Made by a program: the position numbers and the translations under genes. Under the pieces are notes generated by a model. The model worked only from the letters and a program-made list of their open reading frames with translations, was not told the DNA's origin and did no database searches. A stretch of DNA of 64,000 nucleotides from positions 248,001 through 312,000 of the forward strand of contig NZ_PJNW01000002.1 of NCBI RefSeq assembly GCF_002844595.1. Direction: 5' to 3'. This DNA comes from Pleomorphomonas diazotrophica. GTDB taxonomy: Bacteria; Pseudomonadota; Alphaproteobacteria; Rhizobiales; Pleomorphomonadaceae. This document shows positions 26,127-35,700 of this stretch, in pieces; position 1 is the first letter of the stretch, and each line of letters begins with the position of its first letter.

Positions 26127-27950
26127 TCAGGACTTGGCGTCCGCCCACCAGGCGGACGGTTGAATGCCGGTGAGCGCCGTCGTGTCCGGCCGGTGGATAC
26201 GTGTCCAGCGGGCGACCAGATCTTCGGGCAGGTGGTAGAGCGGTATGCAGTAGAGACCGGAGATCAGCAGGCGGTCGAGGGCGCGGACGGCCGTCTCGAA
26301 CGCCGGGCGCTCGGTGGCCGAGAGCATGGCGTCGATCATGGCGTCGATCGCCGGACTGGACGCGCCGGCATAGTTGAACGTGCCTTCGGTGACCGCCGCC
26401 TTCTGCGACCAGCGGTTCACCTGCTCGTTGCCCGGCGACAGCGTTGCCGTCCACAGCATCTGCAGCATGTCGAAGTCGAACGCCTTCTGGCGGTCGTAAT
26501 ACTGCGTCGAGTCGACGAGCCGCACCGACATGTCGATGCCGACCAGCTTGAGCGTCGCCTGATAGGCGAGGGCGAGACGCTCTTCGTCGGCCACCTTGGC
26601 CATGAACTCGAAGGCGAACTGCCGTCCGCCGGCGTCAACCAGCCGGCGGCCATCGAGCTTCCAGCCGGCTTTGCCGAGCAGGTCGAGCGCGGAGCGCAGC
26701 GCCTTGCGGTCGCGGCCCGAACCGTCGCTGACCGGCGGCGCATAGGTTCCGGCCATCACGTCGGGCCGCAGCTGATCCTCGAAGGGAGCGAGCAGCGCCT
26801 TCTCGGCTTCCGAGGCGGGAACACCGAGAGCCGACAGGCTGGAGCCCTGGAAATAGGAACCGCTCCGGGCATAGGCGCCGTAGTAGAGCGTGCGATTGAC
26901 GGCCTCGAAGTCGAACAGCAACGTCAGTGCCTCGCGCACCCGGGCGTCCTTGAACAGATCGCGGCGGGTGTTGAACACGAAGCCGGTCATGCCCTTCGGC
27001 GAACCGTTGGCGATCTTCTCCAGAACGACGCGGCCATCCTTGGCTGCCGGAAAATCATAGGCCTTGGCCCAATGGCCGGGATCGGTATCGATGTAGACGT
27101 CGAAGGCGCCGGACTTGAAGGCCTCGAAGAAGGCGGTGCCGTCCTTGAAATACTCGATGCGGATCTCGTCGAAATTGTCGCAACCGCGCTTGACGGGCAA
27201 CTCGCGCGCCCAATAGTCGGGGTTGCGCTTCAGTACCACCTGCCGGCCTTCGTCGACGCTCGCCACTTGATAAGGACCTGAGCCAAGCATCGGCTTCATG
27301 GACGACTGGTCGAAGGTGTCCGGGTTCACCGCGTGACGTGGCAGGATGGGCGTATAGCCGCCGATGAGCAGCGGCAGCTCGCGGTCGGCGCCATCGGCGA
27401 AGGAGAAGCGCAGGGTACGCTCGCCGACCCGATCGACCGAGACCACCTTGTCGAAGCGGCGCTTGTAGACCGGCCGCCCCTTGGTCTTCAGGAGGTCGAC
27501 GGTGAACAGCACGTCGTCGACGGTTACCGGCTGGCCGTCGGCGAACTTGGCGGCGGCATTCAGCGTGAACTCGACCCAACTGCGGTCAGGCGGCATCTCG
27601 ACGCCTTCGGCGAGCAGGCCGTAGAGCGAGAAGGCCTCGTCGGCGGAGCGATAGAGAAGCGTGTCCCAGACGTTGTAGCCATAGAGCACGTCGGACAGGC
27701 CGCGCGGCGCGTTGCCCTTGACGATGAAGGGGTTGAGGCTGTCGAAAGAGCCGGGAAAGCCCAAGGCGAAGGTGCCGCCCTTCGGCGCGGCGGGATCGGC
27801 ATAGGGAAGATGCTCGAAGCCGGCAGGCAAGGCGGGCTCGCCGTGCATGGCGATGCCGTGAGCCGGAGCCGCGCGGGCCGGCAACGACAGGAGAAGGCCG
27901 GCGCTGGCGGTGCCAAGACAGAAGACGCGGCGGGTAATGACGCCAGACAT
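26127..27950 (-). CDS. Extracellular solute-binding protein family 5 (YejA-like peptide binding)
   Basis: A 607-residue periplasmic binding protein. ITRRVFCLGTASAGLLLSLPARA at the N-terminus looks like a twin-arginine signal (TRRVFCL). The mature part starts HGIAMHGEPALPAGFEHLPYADPAAPKGGTFALGFPGSFDSLNPFIVKGNAP, which is typical of YejA-like proteins, and continues with GSGPYQVASVDEGRQVVLKRNPDYWARELPVKRGCDNFDEIRIEYFKDGTAFFEAFKSGAFD. The start at 27950 has GGAGCC upstream. No YejB, YejE or YejF genes are adjacent, so this is an orphan binding protein. It is followed by the degenerate AMP-binding gene. Confidence 0.9.
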   Translation of the reverse strand: MSGVITRRVFCLGTASAGLLLSLPARAAPAHGIAMHGEPALPAGFEHLPYADPAAPKGGTFALGFPGSFDSLNPFIVKGNAPRGLSDVLYGYNVWDTLLYRSADEAFSLYGLLAEGVEMPPDRSWVEFTLNAAAKFADGQPVTVDDVLFTVDLLKTKGRPVYKRRFDKVVSVDRVGERTLRFSFADGADRELPLLIGGYTPILPRHAVNPDTFDQSSMKPMLGSGPYQVASVDEGRQVVLKRNPDYWARELPVKRGCDNFDEIRIEYFKDGTAFFEAFKSGAFDVYIDTDPGHWAKAYDFPAAKDGRVVLEKIANGSPKGMTGFVFNTRRDLFKDARVREALTLLFDFEAVNRTLYYGAYARSGSYFQGSSLSALGVPASEAEKALLAPFEDQLRPDVMAGTYAPPVSDGSGRDRKALRSALDLLGKAGWKLDGRRLVDAGGRQFAFEFMAKVADEERLALAYQATLKLVGIDMSVRLVDSTQYYDRQKAFDFDMLQMLWTATLSPGNEQVNRWSQKAAVTEGTFNYAGASSPAIDAMIDAMLSATERPAFETAVRALDRLLISGLYCIPLYHLPEDLVARWTRIHRPDTTALTGIQPSAWWADAKS

Positions 27951-28310
27951 GAACCAGGCTCCGTTCGGACGCGAATCTTTCCAGGACGTTAACACGTCCA
28001 CCCTGTCCGGACCGATGATTTTTGGCTTGAGCGGCTCGTGGTCCACCGCCGAACCGTGCGGATGGGCAGCGTTTTTTCCTCTGTGGCCGTCGGGTCACCT
28101 TGTTGCCCAAATTTGCCGTCATCGGGTTCGGTGACTTCCGGGCGGGGGCGAGGTGCGCCCCGCGTGCCGCAGGGGGGAGACAAAGTCACTTTCGGCGGCT
28201 TCCTGGGCTTCAGATTGCGTGAAGCGCTGTTGACAAGTCGATCGAAATCAGACGATCGGTAGCGCCACAGATGTGTGCCTCCGGATCGACGCATGCAAAG
28301 GATTGGGCGA
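27951..28310. promoter_or_regulatory. Divergent control region of the YejA-like and IalB-family genes
   Basis: No gene is recognised. A TTGACA lies at 28230-28235 in the direction of the IalB-family gene; the matching -10 at about 28253 is poor. CGATCG occurs at 28239-28244 and 28253-28258 and may be an operator or chance. Confidence 0.4.
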
Positions 28311-28985
28311 ATGGCAACAGTTAATTCTTTCAGGACTCTGACCTGCGTCGCGGCGCTGCTCGTGTCGGCGACGGCTACCATGGCGCAGGACAAGCCGGCT
28401 GCTCCGGCAGCACCCTCCGCCGGCGCACCGGCTGCGGCCTCGGCCGGCGACAGCAACAATCCGTGGAACAAGCTCTGCGGCCAGGACTCCCGCACTAAGA
28501 AGCAGGTCTGCTTCACGGTTCGCGAACTGCGCACCGACAGCGGCCAGTTCCTCGCCTCGGCCGGCGTTCGCGAAGTGGACGGCGAGTCGCGCAAGATCCT
28601 CCTGGTGCAGACGCCGGTGTCCATGCTGATTCAGCCGGGCATCCGCGTGCAGGTCGACCAGAACACCCAGGTGCCGGGCAAGTACACCATCTGCATGCCC
28701 AACGCCTGTTTCGCCGAGATCCCGATCACCGACGATTTCACCGCGTCGATGAAGAAGGGCAAGGATCTGATCATCACCACGCAGAACCAGCAGGCGAAGG
28801 CGCTGAACTTCCCGATTTCGCTCAGCGGCTTCACGGCTTCCTACGAAGGCCCGGCGATCGACACGGCGGCACTGCAGCGCCAGCGCGAGCAGCTCGCCTC
28901 TGAGGTGCAGCGCAAGGCCAAGGAAGCCCAGCAGAAGCTGCTCGACGCGCAGAACGCCGCGTCCGGCGCCGCGACCAAGCCCTGA
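28311..28985 (+). CDS. Invasion-associated locus B (IalB) family protein
   Basis: A 224-residue secreted protein. After a signal peptide (TLTCVAALLVSATATMA) and an Ala/Pro-rich linker (residues 29-50) comes the IalB fold: NPWNKLCGQDSRTKKQVCFTVRELRTDSGQFLASAGVREVDGESRKILLVQTPVSMLIQPGIRVQVD, with conserved cysteines at LCGQ, QVCF, TICMPNACF. These four Cys probably form two disulfides. The C-terminus (residues 185-224) is a Gln/Ala/Lys-rich helix, likely coiled coil. The ATG at 28311 has AAAGGA upstream and is preferred to earlier starts. The name comes from Bartonella; in free-living relatives the role is unknown. Confidence 0.92.
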   Translation: MATVNSFRTLTCVAALLVSATATMAQDKPAAPAAPSAGAPAAASAGDSNNPWNKLCGQDSRTKKQVCFTVRELRTDSGQFLASAGVREVDGESRKILLVQTPVSMLIQPGIRVQVDQNTQVPGKYTICMPNACFAEIPITDDFTASMKKGKDLIITTQNQQAKALNFPISLSGFTASYEGPAIDTAALQRQREQLASEVQRKAKEAQQKLLDAQNAASGAATKP

Positions 28986-29010
28986 TCGGCGGCTGGCATT
29001 TCAAACAATC

Positions 29011-29041
29011 AAGCCCGGCTGGTCTCCCAGCCGGGCTTTTT
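29011..29041 (+). terminator. Intrinsic terminator after the IalB-family gene
   Basis: AAGCCCGGCTGG and CCAGCCGGGCTT form a perfect 12-base stem around TCTC, followed by TTTTTG. It also lies just downstream of the convergent katA stop. Confidence 0.93.
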
Positions 29042-29062
29042 GTTACCTGCGGCACGCCAGGT

Positions 29063-30505
29063 TCAGGCAACGCGAAGCGCCTGCCGCACGCCCGCAGCGT
29101 AGGCCGGATCGACCTTCTCGAAATGGCCGAGCTGGCGTTCGACGATTTCCAGCGGCACGCCGGCCATGGCGGCGGCGATGTTCTGGAAAAGCCGCTGCTT
29201 CTGCTCATCGTTGAACAGACGGAACAGCGCGCCGGCCTGCGAGTAGTCGTCATTGCCGGCGCGGTGGTCGTAACGGTCGGCGTCGCCCGATATCCTGAGC
29301 GGCGGTTCACGATATTCCGGCGCCTGACGCGGTCCGCCGAAGCTATTGGGCTCGTAATAGGCGTCCGGGTTCGGCTTGTTGGGCATGAAGTTCATGGCGC
29401 CGTCCTTGTGGTAGTGATGGACGGGGCATTTCGGCGCGTTGACCGGCAAGGCCTCGTAATGGGTGCCGAGCCGGTAGCGGTGGGCGTCGGCATAGGAGAA
29501 GATGCGGGCCTGCAGCATCTTGTCCGGCGAGAAGCCGACGCCTGGAACGATGTTGGAGGGCGAGAAGGCGGCTTGCTCGATCTCATTGAAATAGTTGTCG
29601 GCGTTGCGGTTGAGCTCGAGGGTGCCGACCTCGATCAGCGGATAGTCGGCATGCGGCCAGACCTTGGTGAGATCGAAGGGGTTGTAGGGCGTCTTTTCCG
29701 CGTCGAGTTCCGGCATGATCTGCACGAAGAAGCGCCAGCGCGGATAGTTGCCGGCTTCGATGGCGCCGAACAGGTCTTCCTGTGTCGATTCGCGGCTGCG
29801 GCCGACCACTTCCGCCGCCTCGGCGTTGGTGTAATGGCGATGCCCCTGCATCGTCTTGAAATGGAACTTCACCCAGAAGCGTTCGCCGGCCTCGTTGATG
29901 AAGGAATAGGTGTGCGAGCCGAAGCCGTCGATATGGCGGACGTCGGTCGGCAGGCCGCGATCGGAGAACAGGATGGTGACCTGATGGATGCTTTCGGGCG
30001 ACTGCGACCAGAAGTCCCACATGGCGGTGGGCGAGCGGAGATTGGTGCGGGGGTGGCGCTTCTGGGTATGGATGAAGTCGGGGAACTTCAGCGGATCGCG
30101 GACGAAGAACACCGGCGTGTTGTTGCCGACGATGTCCCAGTTGCCTTCCTCGGTATAGAACTTCAGGGCGAAGCCGCGCACGTCGCGTTCGGCGTCGGCG
30201 GCGCCGAGTTCGCCGGCCACCGTTGAGAAGCGCAGGAGCAGCGGCGTCTTCTTGCCGACCTCGGAAAACAGCTTGGCGCGGCTGTAGCGGCTGATGTCCT
30301 GCGTCACCGTAAGCTCGCCGAAGGCGCCCCAGCCCTTGGCGTGCACCACGCGCTCGGGGATACGCTCGCGGTTCTGGTGAGCGAGCTTCTCGATGAGCTG
30401 CCAATCCTGCATCAGTACGGGACCGCGCGAGCCGGCGGTGAGCGAGTTCTGATTGTCGGCGATGGGCGAACCGGCGGTGGTGGTCTGGATCGGTCTGTCG
30501 GACAT
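29063..30505 (-). CDS. katA: Monofunctional heme catalase (small subunit, clade 3 type)
   Basis: A 480-residue catalase. The distal His lies in [13 protein letters not shown], the Asn in [24 protein letters not shown], and the proximal heme Tyr in [14 protein letters not shown]. The length and [20 protein letters not shown] fit small-subunit catalases, which often bind NADPH. There is no signal peptide, so it acts in the cytoplasm. The ATG at 30505 opens [21 protein letters not shown], typical of the family. It is divergent from oxyR, the classic arrangement for peroxide induction. Confidence 0.97.
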   Translation of the reverse strand: MSDRPIQTTTAGSPIADNQNSLTAGSRGPVLMQDWQLIEKLAHQNRERIPERVVHAKGWGAFGELTVTQDISRYSRAKLFSEVGKKTPLLLRFSTVAGELGAADAERDVRGFALKFYTEEGNWDIVGNNTPVFFVRDPLKFPDFIHTQKRHPRTNLRSPTAMWDFWSQSPESIHQVTILFSDRGLPTDVRHIDGFGSHTYSFINEAGERFWVKFHFKTMQGHRHYTNAEAAEVVGRSRESTQEDLFGAIEAGNYPRWRFFVQIMPELDAEKTPYNPFDLTKVWPHADYPLIEVGTLELNRNADNYFNEIEQAAFSPSNIVPGVGFSPDKMLQARIFSYADAHRYRLGTHYEALPVNAPKCPVHHYHKDGAMNFMPNKPNPDAYYEPNSFGGPRQAPEYREPPLRISGDADRYDHRAGNDDYSQAGALFRLFNDEQKQRLFQNIAAAMAGVPLEIVERQLGHFEKVDPAYAAGVRQALRVA

Positions 30506-30573
30506 GGCGGGTCTTTCTGCGGCGGAAGAGGGGGAGGCCTTGTGCCTCACGCCAATGACATGACGGCATTTTC

Positions 30574-30586
30574 TGGAATCATTCCA
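30574..30586. promoter_or_regulatory. Palindrome in the katA-oxyR intergenic region
   Basis: TGGAAT, C, ATTCCA is a perfect 6-1-6 inverted repeat centred at 30580, 36 bases before the oxyR start and 69 before katA. It is a candidate OxyR site or part of one; it does not match the E. coli OxyR consensus closely. Confidence 0.5.
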
Positions 30587-30621
30587 ATTGCTTTGTCCGG
30601 TCGGGCTGATAGGATTTCCTT

Positions 30622-31536
30622 ATGAAGATCACCCTGCGCCAGCTGCGCTACCTCGATGCGCTTGCCGCCGAAGGTCACTTCGGCCGCGCTGCCGAGCGGG
30701 CGGCGGTCAGCCAACCGGCCTTGTCCGCACAGATCCGCGAACTGGAGGACGCTCTGGGTTGCCAGTTGGTCGAACGCGCGGCCTCGGGAGCCCGGCTGAC
30801 GCCGGCTGGGAAGGAGATCGTCGAGCGCGGCCGCCGCATCCTCACCGAGGTGGGCGACCTTGAAGCCTTCGCGCGCGTTGCCGCCGACCCGATGGTCGGG
30901 TCGCTGCGGCTCGGCATCATCCCGTCGATCGGCCCTTACCTGCTGCCAAAACTGCTGCCGTCGCTCGCGTCAGCCTTTCCGGCGTTGCGGGTCGGCGTGC
31001 GCGAAACCGTCACGGCCACGCTGGTGGGCGAGTTGCAGGACGGCGGGCTCGACCTCGTCATTGCCAGCCTGCCGCTCGGCGATCCGTCGTTCAGGGAAAT
31101 AGCGGTGTTCAGCGATGCCTTCCTGCTGGCGACGCCGGCGACCGGGCCGCTGTCGCTCGGCGCCTTCGGCAGCGCCGCCGACATCCCGACCGAGGCGCTG
31201 CTGCTTCTGGAAGATGGCCACTGCCTGCGCGACCAGACGCTCGCCTCATGCGGCGCGCTTGATGCCCGGCGGCTGACGCGGACAGGCGTCACCTCACTTG
31301 CCACCATCCTGCAACTGGTGGCGGCCGGGCAGGGGATCACGCTGCTGCCAGAGCTCTTTCTCGCATCTACCCCGCTTGAGGCAGGCCGCGTGCGCCTTCG
31401 CCGTTTCGACGCGCCCGAGCCGCACCGCACCGTCGGCCTTGCCTGGCGGCGCAGCAGCCCGCTGTCGACGCTTTGCGAGAGGATTGCTGGCCTGATTGCC
31501 GAGATGAGACCGGAGCTCGATGGCGTTCCGGCCTGA
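30622..31536 (+). CDS. oxyR: Hydrogen peroxide-sensing LysR-type regulator OxyR
   Basis: A 304-residue LysR-type regulator. The N-terminal helix-turn-helix is LRQLRYLDALAAEGHFGRAAERAAVSQPALSAQIRELEDALG. The redox centre is complete: LEDGHCLRDQTLASC carries Cys201 and Cys210, nine residues apart, matching Cys199/Cys208 of E. coli OxyR, including the GHCLRDQ peroxide-binding site. It therefore should form the peroxide-induced disulfide. Divergent katA is the obvious target; autoregulation through the shared 116-base region is likely. Confidence 0.95.
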   Translation: MKITLRQLRYLDALAAEGHFGRAAERAAVSQPALSAQIRELEDALGCQLVERAASGARLTPAGKEIVERGRRILTEVGDLEAFARVAADPMVGSLRLGIIPSIGPYLLPKLLPSLASAFPALRVGVRETVTATLVGELQDGGLDLVIASLPLGDPSFREIAVFSDAFLLATPATGPLSLGAFGSAADIPTEALLLLEDGHCLRDQTLASCGALDARRLTRTGVTSLATILQLVAAGQGITLLPELFLASTPLEAGRVRLRRFDAPEPHRTVGLAWRRSSPLSTLCERIAGLIAEMRPELDGVPA

Positions 31537-31682
31537 GCTCTTGCCTAAATACCGCTCAAGGCTTCTGCCTCTCTACCGTGCTTGCTCACGTGCCGTTGCG
31601 CCGCTATAAGCCCGCCTGACCAGAGGATCCGGTTCGGACCGGGCCCGGCCTTGCCGCCAAACCACAGAGGGGCAGATTTTCC

Positions 31683-32105
31683 ATGGCGATCGAACGTACC
31701 TTCTCGATGATCAAGCCCGACGCGACCCGTCGCAACCTCACCGGCGCCATCACCGCCAAGCTCGAGGCGGCCGGCCTGCGCGTCGTCGCGTCCAAGCGCG
31801 TGTGGATGAGCCGCAAGGAGGCCGAAGGCTTCTACGCTGTTCACAAGGGCAAGCCCTTCTATGACGAACTCGTCGAGTTCATGTCGTCGGCGCCGACCGT
31901 GGTGCAGGTGCTGGAAGGCGAGAACGCCATTGCCAAGAACCGCGAAGTGATGGGCGCGACCAATCCCGAGAAGGCTGCCGAGGGCACCATCCGCAAGGAA
32001 TTCGCGCTGTCGATGGGCGAGAACTCGGTGCACGGCTCGGACGCGCCGGAGACGGCCGCCCAGGAAATCGCCTATTGGTTCTCCGCGACCGAAATCGTCG
32101 GCTGA
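31683..32105 (+). CDS. ndk: Nucleoside diphosphate kinase
   Basis: A 140-residue NDK that transfers the gamma phosphate from ATP to other NDPs. [23 protein letters not shown] and the phospho-histidine motif [12 protein letters not shown] are both complete, and length is standard. It lies alone and is followed by an intrinsic terminator at 32134. Confidence 0.98.
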   Translation: MAIERTFSMIKPDATRRNLTGAITAKLEAAGLRVVASKRVWMSRKEAEGFYAVHKGKPFYDELVEFMSSAPTVVQVLEGENAIAKNREVMGATNPEKAAEGTIRKEFALSMGENSVHGSDAPETAAQEIAYWFSATEIVG

Positions 32106-32133
32106 GTTTCCGCGATCTGACCGAGCTCAAGTG

Positions 32134-32163
32134 GGCGCCCTTAACCGGGCGCCTATTTTTTTT
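32134..32163 (+). terminator. Intrinsic terminator of ndk
   Basis: GGCGCCC (32134-32140) and GGGCGCC (32147-32153) form a 7-base stem around TTAACC and are followed by TATTTTTTTT. Confidence 0.93.
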
Positions 32164-32291
32164 GACACTTTGTCATGGTTCAGAAAACGTTTCAGTCGTA
32201 AACGAAATTTTCTTCATTCCATGGCAAGCCTCAAGCCTGGAAGGGGAGATATGACGCTCTAGATGGTTGTTGTCGTAGGGTTTTTCGCTTC

Positions 32292-32834
32292 ATGATCGAT
32301 CCGATGGATCCAGGTACCTATGTGCGTCTCGACGCGTTACGCGTCGGAATCGTCGATGACAGCGCCTATTTTCGCAAACTTGCGGAAACGATGCTCGGCG
32401 CCTTCGGTGTACGCGTCATCCTGCAGGCCGCCACCGAGGCGGAAGCGTTGACCTTGGTCATGACGCAGTCACCGGATGTCCTTCTGCTCGACTGGAACCT
32501 CGGTACGGCCGGCAACGGCGCGGCGCTCCTCGATCTGCTGCGTCGCCATCCTGACGAGCGGGTATCGACGCTCGCCGTGGTCATGGTCACCGCCTATGCC
32601 GACAAGCGCCGCATGCTCACGGCCGTCGAGCTCGGCGCCAACGACGTGCTCGTCAAGCCGCTTTCGGCGCGCCGCCTCTACGATCGTCTTGCCGAACTGT
32701 CGTCGGCGCGGCAGCTCTATGCACGCCGCGGCAATCGCCTGATCCCGGCGGTGCCGCCGGCCAAGGTCATTCATGATGGCCCGAGCGAGATCATCCACGT
32801 GCGTTCGCCGCTCCGGGGCAAGACGATCCGCTGA
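32292..32834 (+). CDS. Single-domain response regulator
   Basis: A 180-residue protein with one receiver domain at residues 15-135: acidic pair in VGIVDDSAYFRK, phospho-acceptor Asp67 in VLLLDWNLG, Thr100 in MVTAYAD and Lys122 in LVKPLS. All switch residues are present. The last 45 residues (YARRGNRLIPAVPPAKVIHDGPSEIIHVRSPLRGKTIR) are basic and carry no known output domain. It is therefore a CheY-like or phosphorelay protein. No histidine kinase is adjacent, so the partner is unknown. Confidence 0.9.
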   Translation: MIDPMDPGTYVRLDALRVGIVDDSAYFRKLAETMLGAFGVRVILQAATEAEALTLVMTQSPDVLLLDWNLGTAGNGAALLDLLRRHPDERVSTLAVVMVTAYADKRRMLTAVELGANDVLVKPLSARRLYDRLAELSSARQLYARRGNRLIPAVPPAKVIHDGPSEIIHVRSPLRGKTIR

Positions 32835-32901
32835 TCGCATCGGGACGAATTAAATCCCGAGGTTGCCGCGACGCGGGCTTTCTGGCTAAATCGCGGACAT
32901 C

Positions 32902-34575
32902 ATGACAAAATCCTTCCGCACCCTGAAGCTCGCGCTCGCCCAGGCCAACCCGGTGATGGGCGACATTTTCGGCAACCTCGACAAGGCGCGGCAGGCCCGC
33001 GCCGAGGCGGCCCGGCTCGGCGCCGACCTTCTGGTCCTGCCCGAGCTCTACATCGTCGGCTATACGCCGGAGGATCTGGTGCTGAAGCCGGCCGTGCAGC
33101 GCGACTGCCGCCGGGCGGTGGAGCAGTTGGCGGCCGAGACGGCCGACGGCGGGCCGGCGGTGCTGATCGGCACGCCCTGGCTGGGTGATGACGGCGCGTT
33201 GCGCAATGCGGTTGCCCTGCTCGACGGTGGCGCGGTTGCTGCCCTGCGCTTCAAGGCCGACCTGCCCAACTATTCGGTGTTCGACGAGAAGCGGGTGTTC
33301 GCGCCGGGGCCGTTGCCGCAGCCGGTGATCTTCCGCGGCATCCGGCTCGGCCTGCCGGTTTGCGAGGATATCTGGAAGCCGGAGGTCGTCGAGCACCTGT
33401 CGGAAACCGGCGCGGAGATGCTGGTCGTCATCAACGGCTCGCCCTATCGCTGGACGGTGACGGGCGAACGCCTCGACATCGCCACTGCACGGGTGGTGGA
33501 GAGCGGTCTGCCGATGGTCTATCTCAACACCGTTGGCGGCCAGGACGAACTGGTGTTCGACGGCGCCAGCTTTGGCCTCAACCCTGATCGCGAGCTCGCC
33601 TGCCGCCTGCCGGCCTTCCGCGAGACGATGGCGCTGGTCACGCTTGCCGAAGGCGAAGACGGCTGGCGGATCGTGCCCGGCGACGTCGAGCCTTATCCGG
33701 ACATTCAGGCGGCCAACTGGCTCGCCTGCGTCATCGGGCTGCGCGATTATGTCGAGAAGAACCGCTTTCCCGGCGTGGTGCTCGGCCTGTCGGGCGGCAT
33801 CGATTCGGCCGTGGTGGCGGCGATGGCCGTCGATGCCTTCGGGGCCGACAAGGTGCGCTGCCTGATGCTGCCCTATCGCTATACCTCGGCCGATAGCCTT
33901 GAGGATGCGGCAAAATGCGCTGCTCTCCTCGGCGTCCATTATGATGTGGTCGCCATCGCCGATCCGGTGGAGGGCTTCCTCAAGTCGCTCGGGCCGCTGT
34001 TCGAGGGCACCAAGGCCGATACAACGGAGGAGAATCTTCAGTCGCGCGCCCGCGGCACCATCCTGATGGCGGTGTCCAACAAGTTCGGGTCGATGGTGCT
34101 GACCACCGGCAACAAGAGCGAGATGTCGGTGGGCTACTGCACGCTCTATGGCGACATGAACGGCGGCTTCAACCCGATCAAAGACCTCTACAAGATGCAG
34201 GTCTATGGCCTCGCCGAGTGGCGCAATGCCCACCGGCCGGATGGCCTCAAGGGGCCGGCCGGTGAGGTGATCCCTGAGCGCATCATCACCAAGGCGCCGA
34301 CCGCCGAACTGCGCGAGAACCAGACCGACCAGGACAGCCTGCCTCCCTATCCGGTGCTCGACGGCATTTTGAACGGCCTTGTCGAGGAGGAAAAGACGGT
34401 GGCCGAACTGATCGCCGCAGGCTTCGACGAGGCGACGGTGCGTCGCGTCGAGCATCTGCTCTACATCGCCGAATACAAGCGCCGGCAGGCAGCGCCCGGC
34501 GTGAAGATCACCACCAAGAACTTCGGCCGCGACCGCCGCTATCCGATCACCAACCGGTTCAGGGATCGGGGGTAG
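32902..34575 (+). CDS. nadE: Glutamine-dependent NAD+ synthetase
   Basis: A 557-residue two-domain enzyme that amidates nicotinate adenine dinucleotide using glutamine and ATP. The N-terminal nitrilase-like glutaminase (residues 8-270) has the Glu-Lys-Cys triad: Glu in LVLPELYIVGY, Lys in ALRFKADLPNY and Cys in LGLPVCEDIW. The C-terminal synthetase has the PP-loop VLGLSGGIDSAVVAAMA and the TTGNKSEMSVGYCTLYGD region. It converges on the Anbu gene with a 15-base gap. Confidence 0.97.
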   Translation: MTKSFRTLKLALAQANPVMGDIFGNLDKARQARAEAARLGADLLVLPELYIVGYTPEDLVLKPAVQRDCRRAVEQLAAETADGGPAVLIGTPWLGDDGALRNAVALLDGGAVAALRFKADLPNYSVFDEKRVFAPGPLPQPVIFRGIRLGLPVCEDIWKPEVVEHLSETGAEMLVVINGSPYRWTVTGERLDIATARVVESGLPMVYLNTVGGQDELVFDGASFGLNPDRELACRLPAFRETMALVTLAEGEDGWRIVPGDVEPYPDIQAANWLACVIGLRDYVEKNRFPGVVLGLSGGIDSAVVAAMAVDAFGADKVRCLMLPYRYTSADSLEDAAKCAALLGVHYDVVAIADPVEGFLKSLGPLFEGTKADTTEENLQSRARGTILMAVSNKFGSMVLTTGNKSEMSVGYCTLYGDMNGGFNPIKDLYKMQVYGLAEWRNAHRPDGLKGPAGEVIPERIITKAPTAELRENQTDQDSLPPYPVLDGILNGLVEEEKTVAELIAAGFDEATVRRVEHLLYIAEYKRRQAAPGVKITTKNFGRDRRYPITNRFRDRG

Positions 34576-34590
34576 GGGAAGGGCTAAGCC

Positions 34591-35328
34591 TTATTTATAC
34601 GGCGGAATGGGGATCGCCCGGTAGGCGGCGCGCAGGGCGGCGCTCCAGCGTTCGCGCAGATCGTGAAAATAGGGCTCGCCCGCCTCGATGCGGTGCAGGA
34701 TGTCGTGGGCGATGGCGTCGCGCTTCACCGTCACCAGGTCGATGGGCATGCCGACGCCGAGGTTGGAGCGCATGGTCGAATCCATCGAGATCAGACCAAG
34801 CTTGGTCGCCTCGATGAGATCGGTGGCGAAGGTGATGGCGCGGTCGAGGACGGGCTTGCCATATTTGTGCTCGCCGATCTGCAGGAAGGGCGTGTCTTCC
34901 GTCGCCTCGATGAAGTTGCCCTGGCGGTAGACCATGAACAGGCGGAGGCGACCCTTGGCCACCTGGCCGCCGACCAGCATGGTCACCTCGAAGCCGGCGT
35001 TGGACTGTTCCAGCGCTTCTCCGTCGATGCGGTAGACCTCGCGCACGGCGCGGCCGACGAGCTGGGCCGTCTTGAACATCGACGGTGTCGTCCAGATGGT
35101 TTCCATCTGGCCGGTGTCCTTGTTCTCGATGCCTTCATTGAGGAAGGACAGCACGGCCTGGGTGATCGCGAGATTGCCGGCGGTGGCAACGGCGATCATG
35201 CGGTCGCCCGGCTTCTCGAAGATATGCAGCTTCTTGTACTGGGAGACGTTGTCGAGACCGGCGTTGGTGCGCGTGTCCGCGATCATCGTCAGGCCTTCCT
35301 TGACGAGGATGCCAACGCAATACGTCAT
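34591..35328 (-). CDS. anbu: Anbu: proteasome-type NTN-hydrolase (COG3484)
   Basis: A 245-residue proteasome beta-subunit relative. MTYCVGILVKEGLTMIADTRTNAGLDNVSQYKKLHIFEKPGDRMIAVATAGNLA is the Anbu N-terminus. Once Met1 is removed Thr becomes the N-terminal nucleophile without a propeptide; Asp (ADTRTNAG) and Lys (QYKKLHIF) complete the site. GGGAGAA precedes the ATG at 35328. Anbu normally sits beside circularly permuted ATP-grasp, alpha-E and transglutaminase-like genes; here those are at 54610-57861, and Anbu stands alone, downstream of nadE on the opposite strand. It is cytoplasmic. Its substrate is not established. Confidence 0.92.
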   Translation of the reverse strand: MTYCVGILVKEGLTMIADTRTNAGLDNVSQYKKLHIFEKPGDRMIAVATAGNLAITQAVLSFLNEGIENKDTGQMETIWTTPSMFKTAQLVGRAVREVYRIDGEALEQSNAGFEVTMLVGGQVAKGRLRLFMVYRQGNFIEATEDTPFLQIGEHKYGKPVLDRAITFATDLIEATKLGLISMDSTMRSNLGVGMPIDLVTVKRDAIAHDILHRIEAGEPYFHDLRERWSAALRAAYRAIPIPPYK

Positions 35329-35431
35329 CTTGTTCTCCCAGGCGGCCAGAATTTTCTTCTGTTTAGAACATCGGTTTGCGATTCCAAAGCGGCATTTGAC
35401 ATGGGAGGCGGCCGGAAGCAGGCAAAGAAAA

Positions 35432-35458
35432 GGCCGAATATCCAGAGGATATCCGGCC
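35432..35458 (-). terminator. Intrinsic terminator of the candidate small RNA
   Basis: Twelve-base stem with one mismatch and a 3-base loop, followed on the minus strand by TTTTCTTTG. It lies 97 bases before the Anbu start and 330 bases after the separate adh terminator. Confidence 0.7.
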
Positions 35459-35685
35459 TGAAGTCTGCGATCGCCCGCACGGACAACGCGGGAACCGATC
35501 GTTTTGGCGGGGAACCGCCGAAGCACCACCGTCGCATGAGGAGTGACTGATCCAGGGCGACGAAGACGACGGGCGCCGCGCGACCAGCGACCGCCATCCT
35601 TTGAACAACCAAGCAAGGCCCGGAGACGATGCGATACCATCTGGAAGCGCCTCGGCGGCAGCAATTCGCGTCCGCGCTTCCTTGT

Positions 35686-35700
35686 TGCAAATGATTATCA
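35686..35700. promoter_or_regulatory. Fur/Mur-box-like sequence
   Basis: TGCAAATGATTATCA agrees with the 7-1-7 Fur consensus TGATAAT-n-ATTATCA at 12 of the 14 defined positions. It lies within 30 bases of a possible minus-strand -10 box (35713-35718). In Hyphomicrobiales the Fur homologue is often Mur (manganese), so a Mn or Fe response is possible. Confidence 0.45.

Noticed and set aside
32162-32167. TTGACA after ndk as the -35 box of the response regulator gene
   Set aside because: It overlaps the ndk terminator T run and no acceptable -10 box follows at 16-18 bases.
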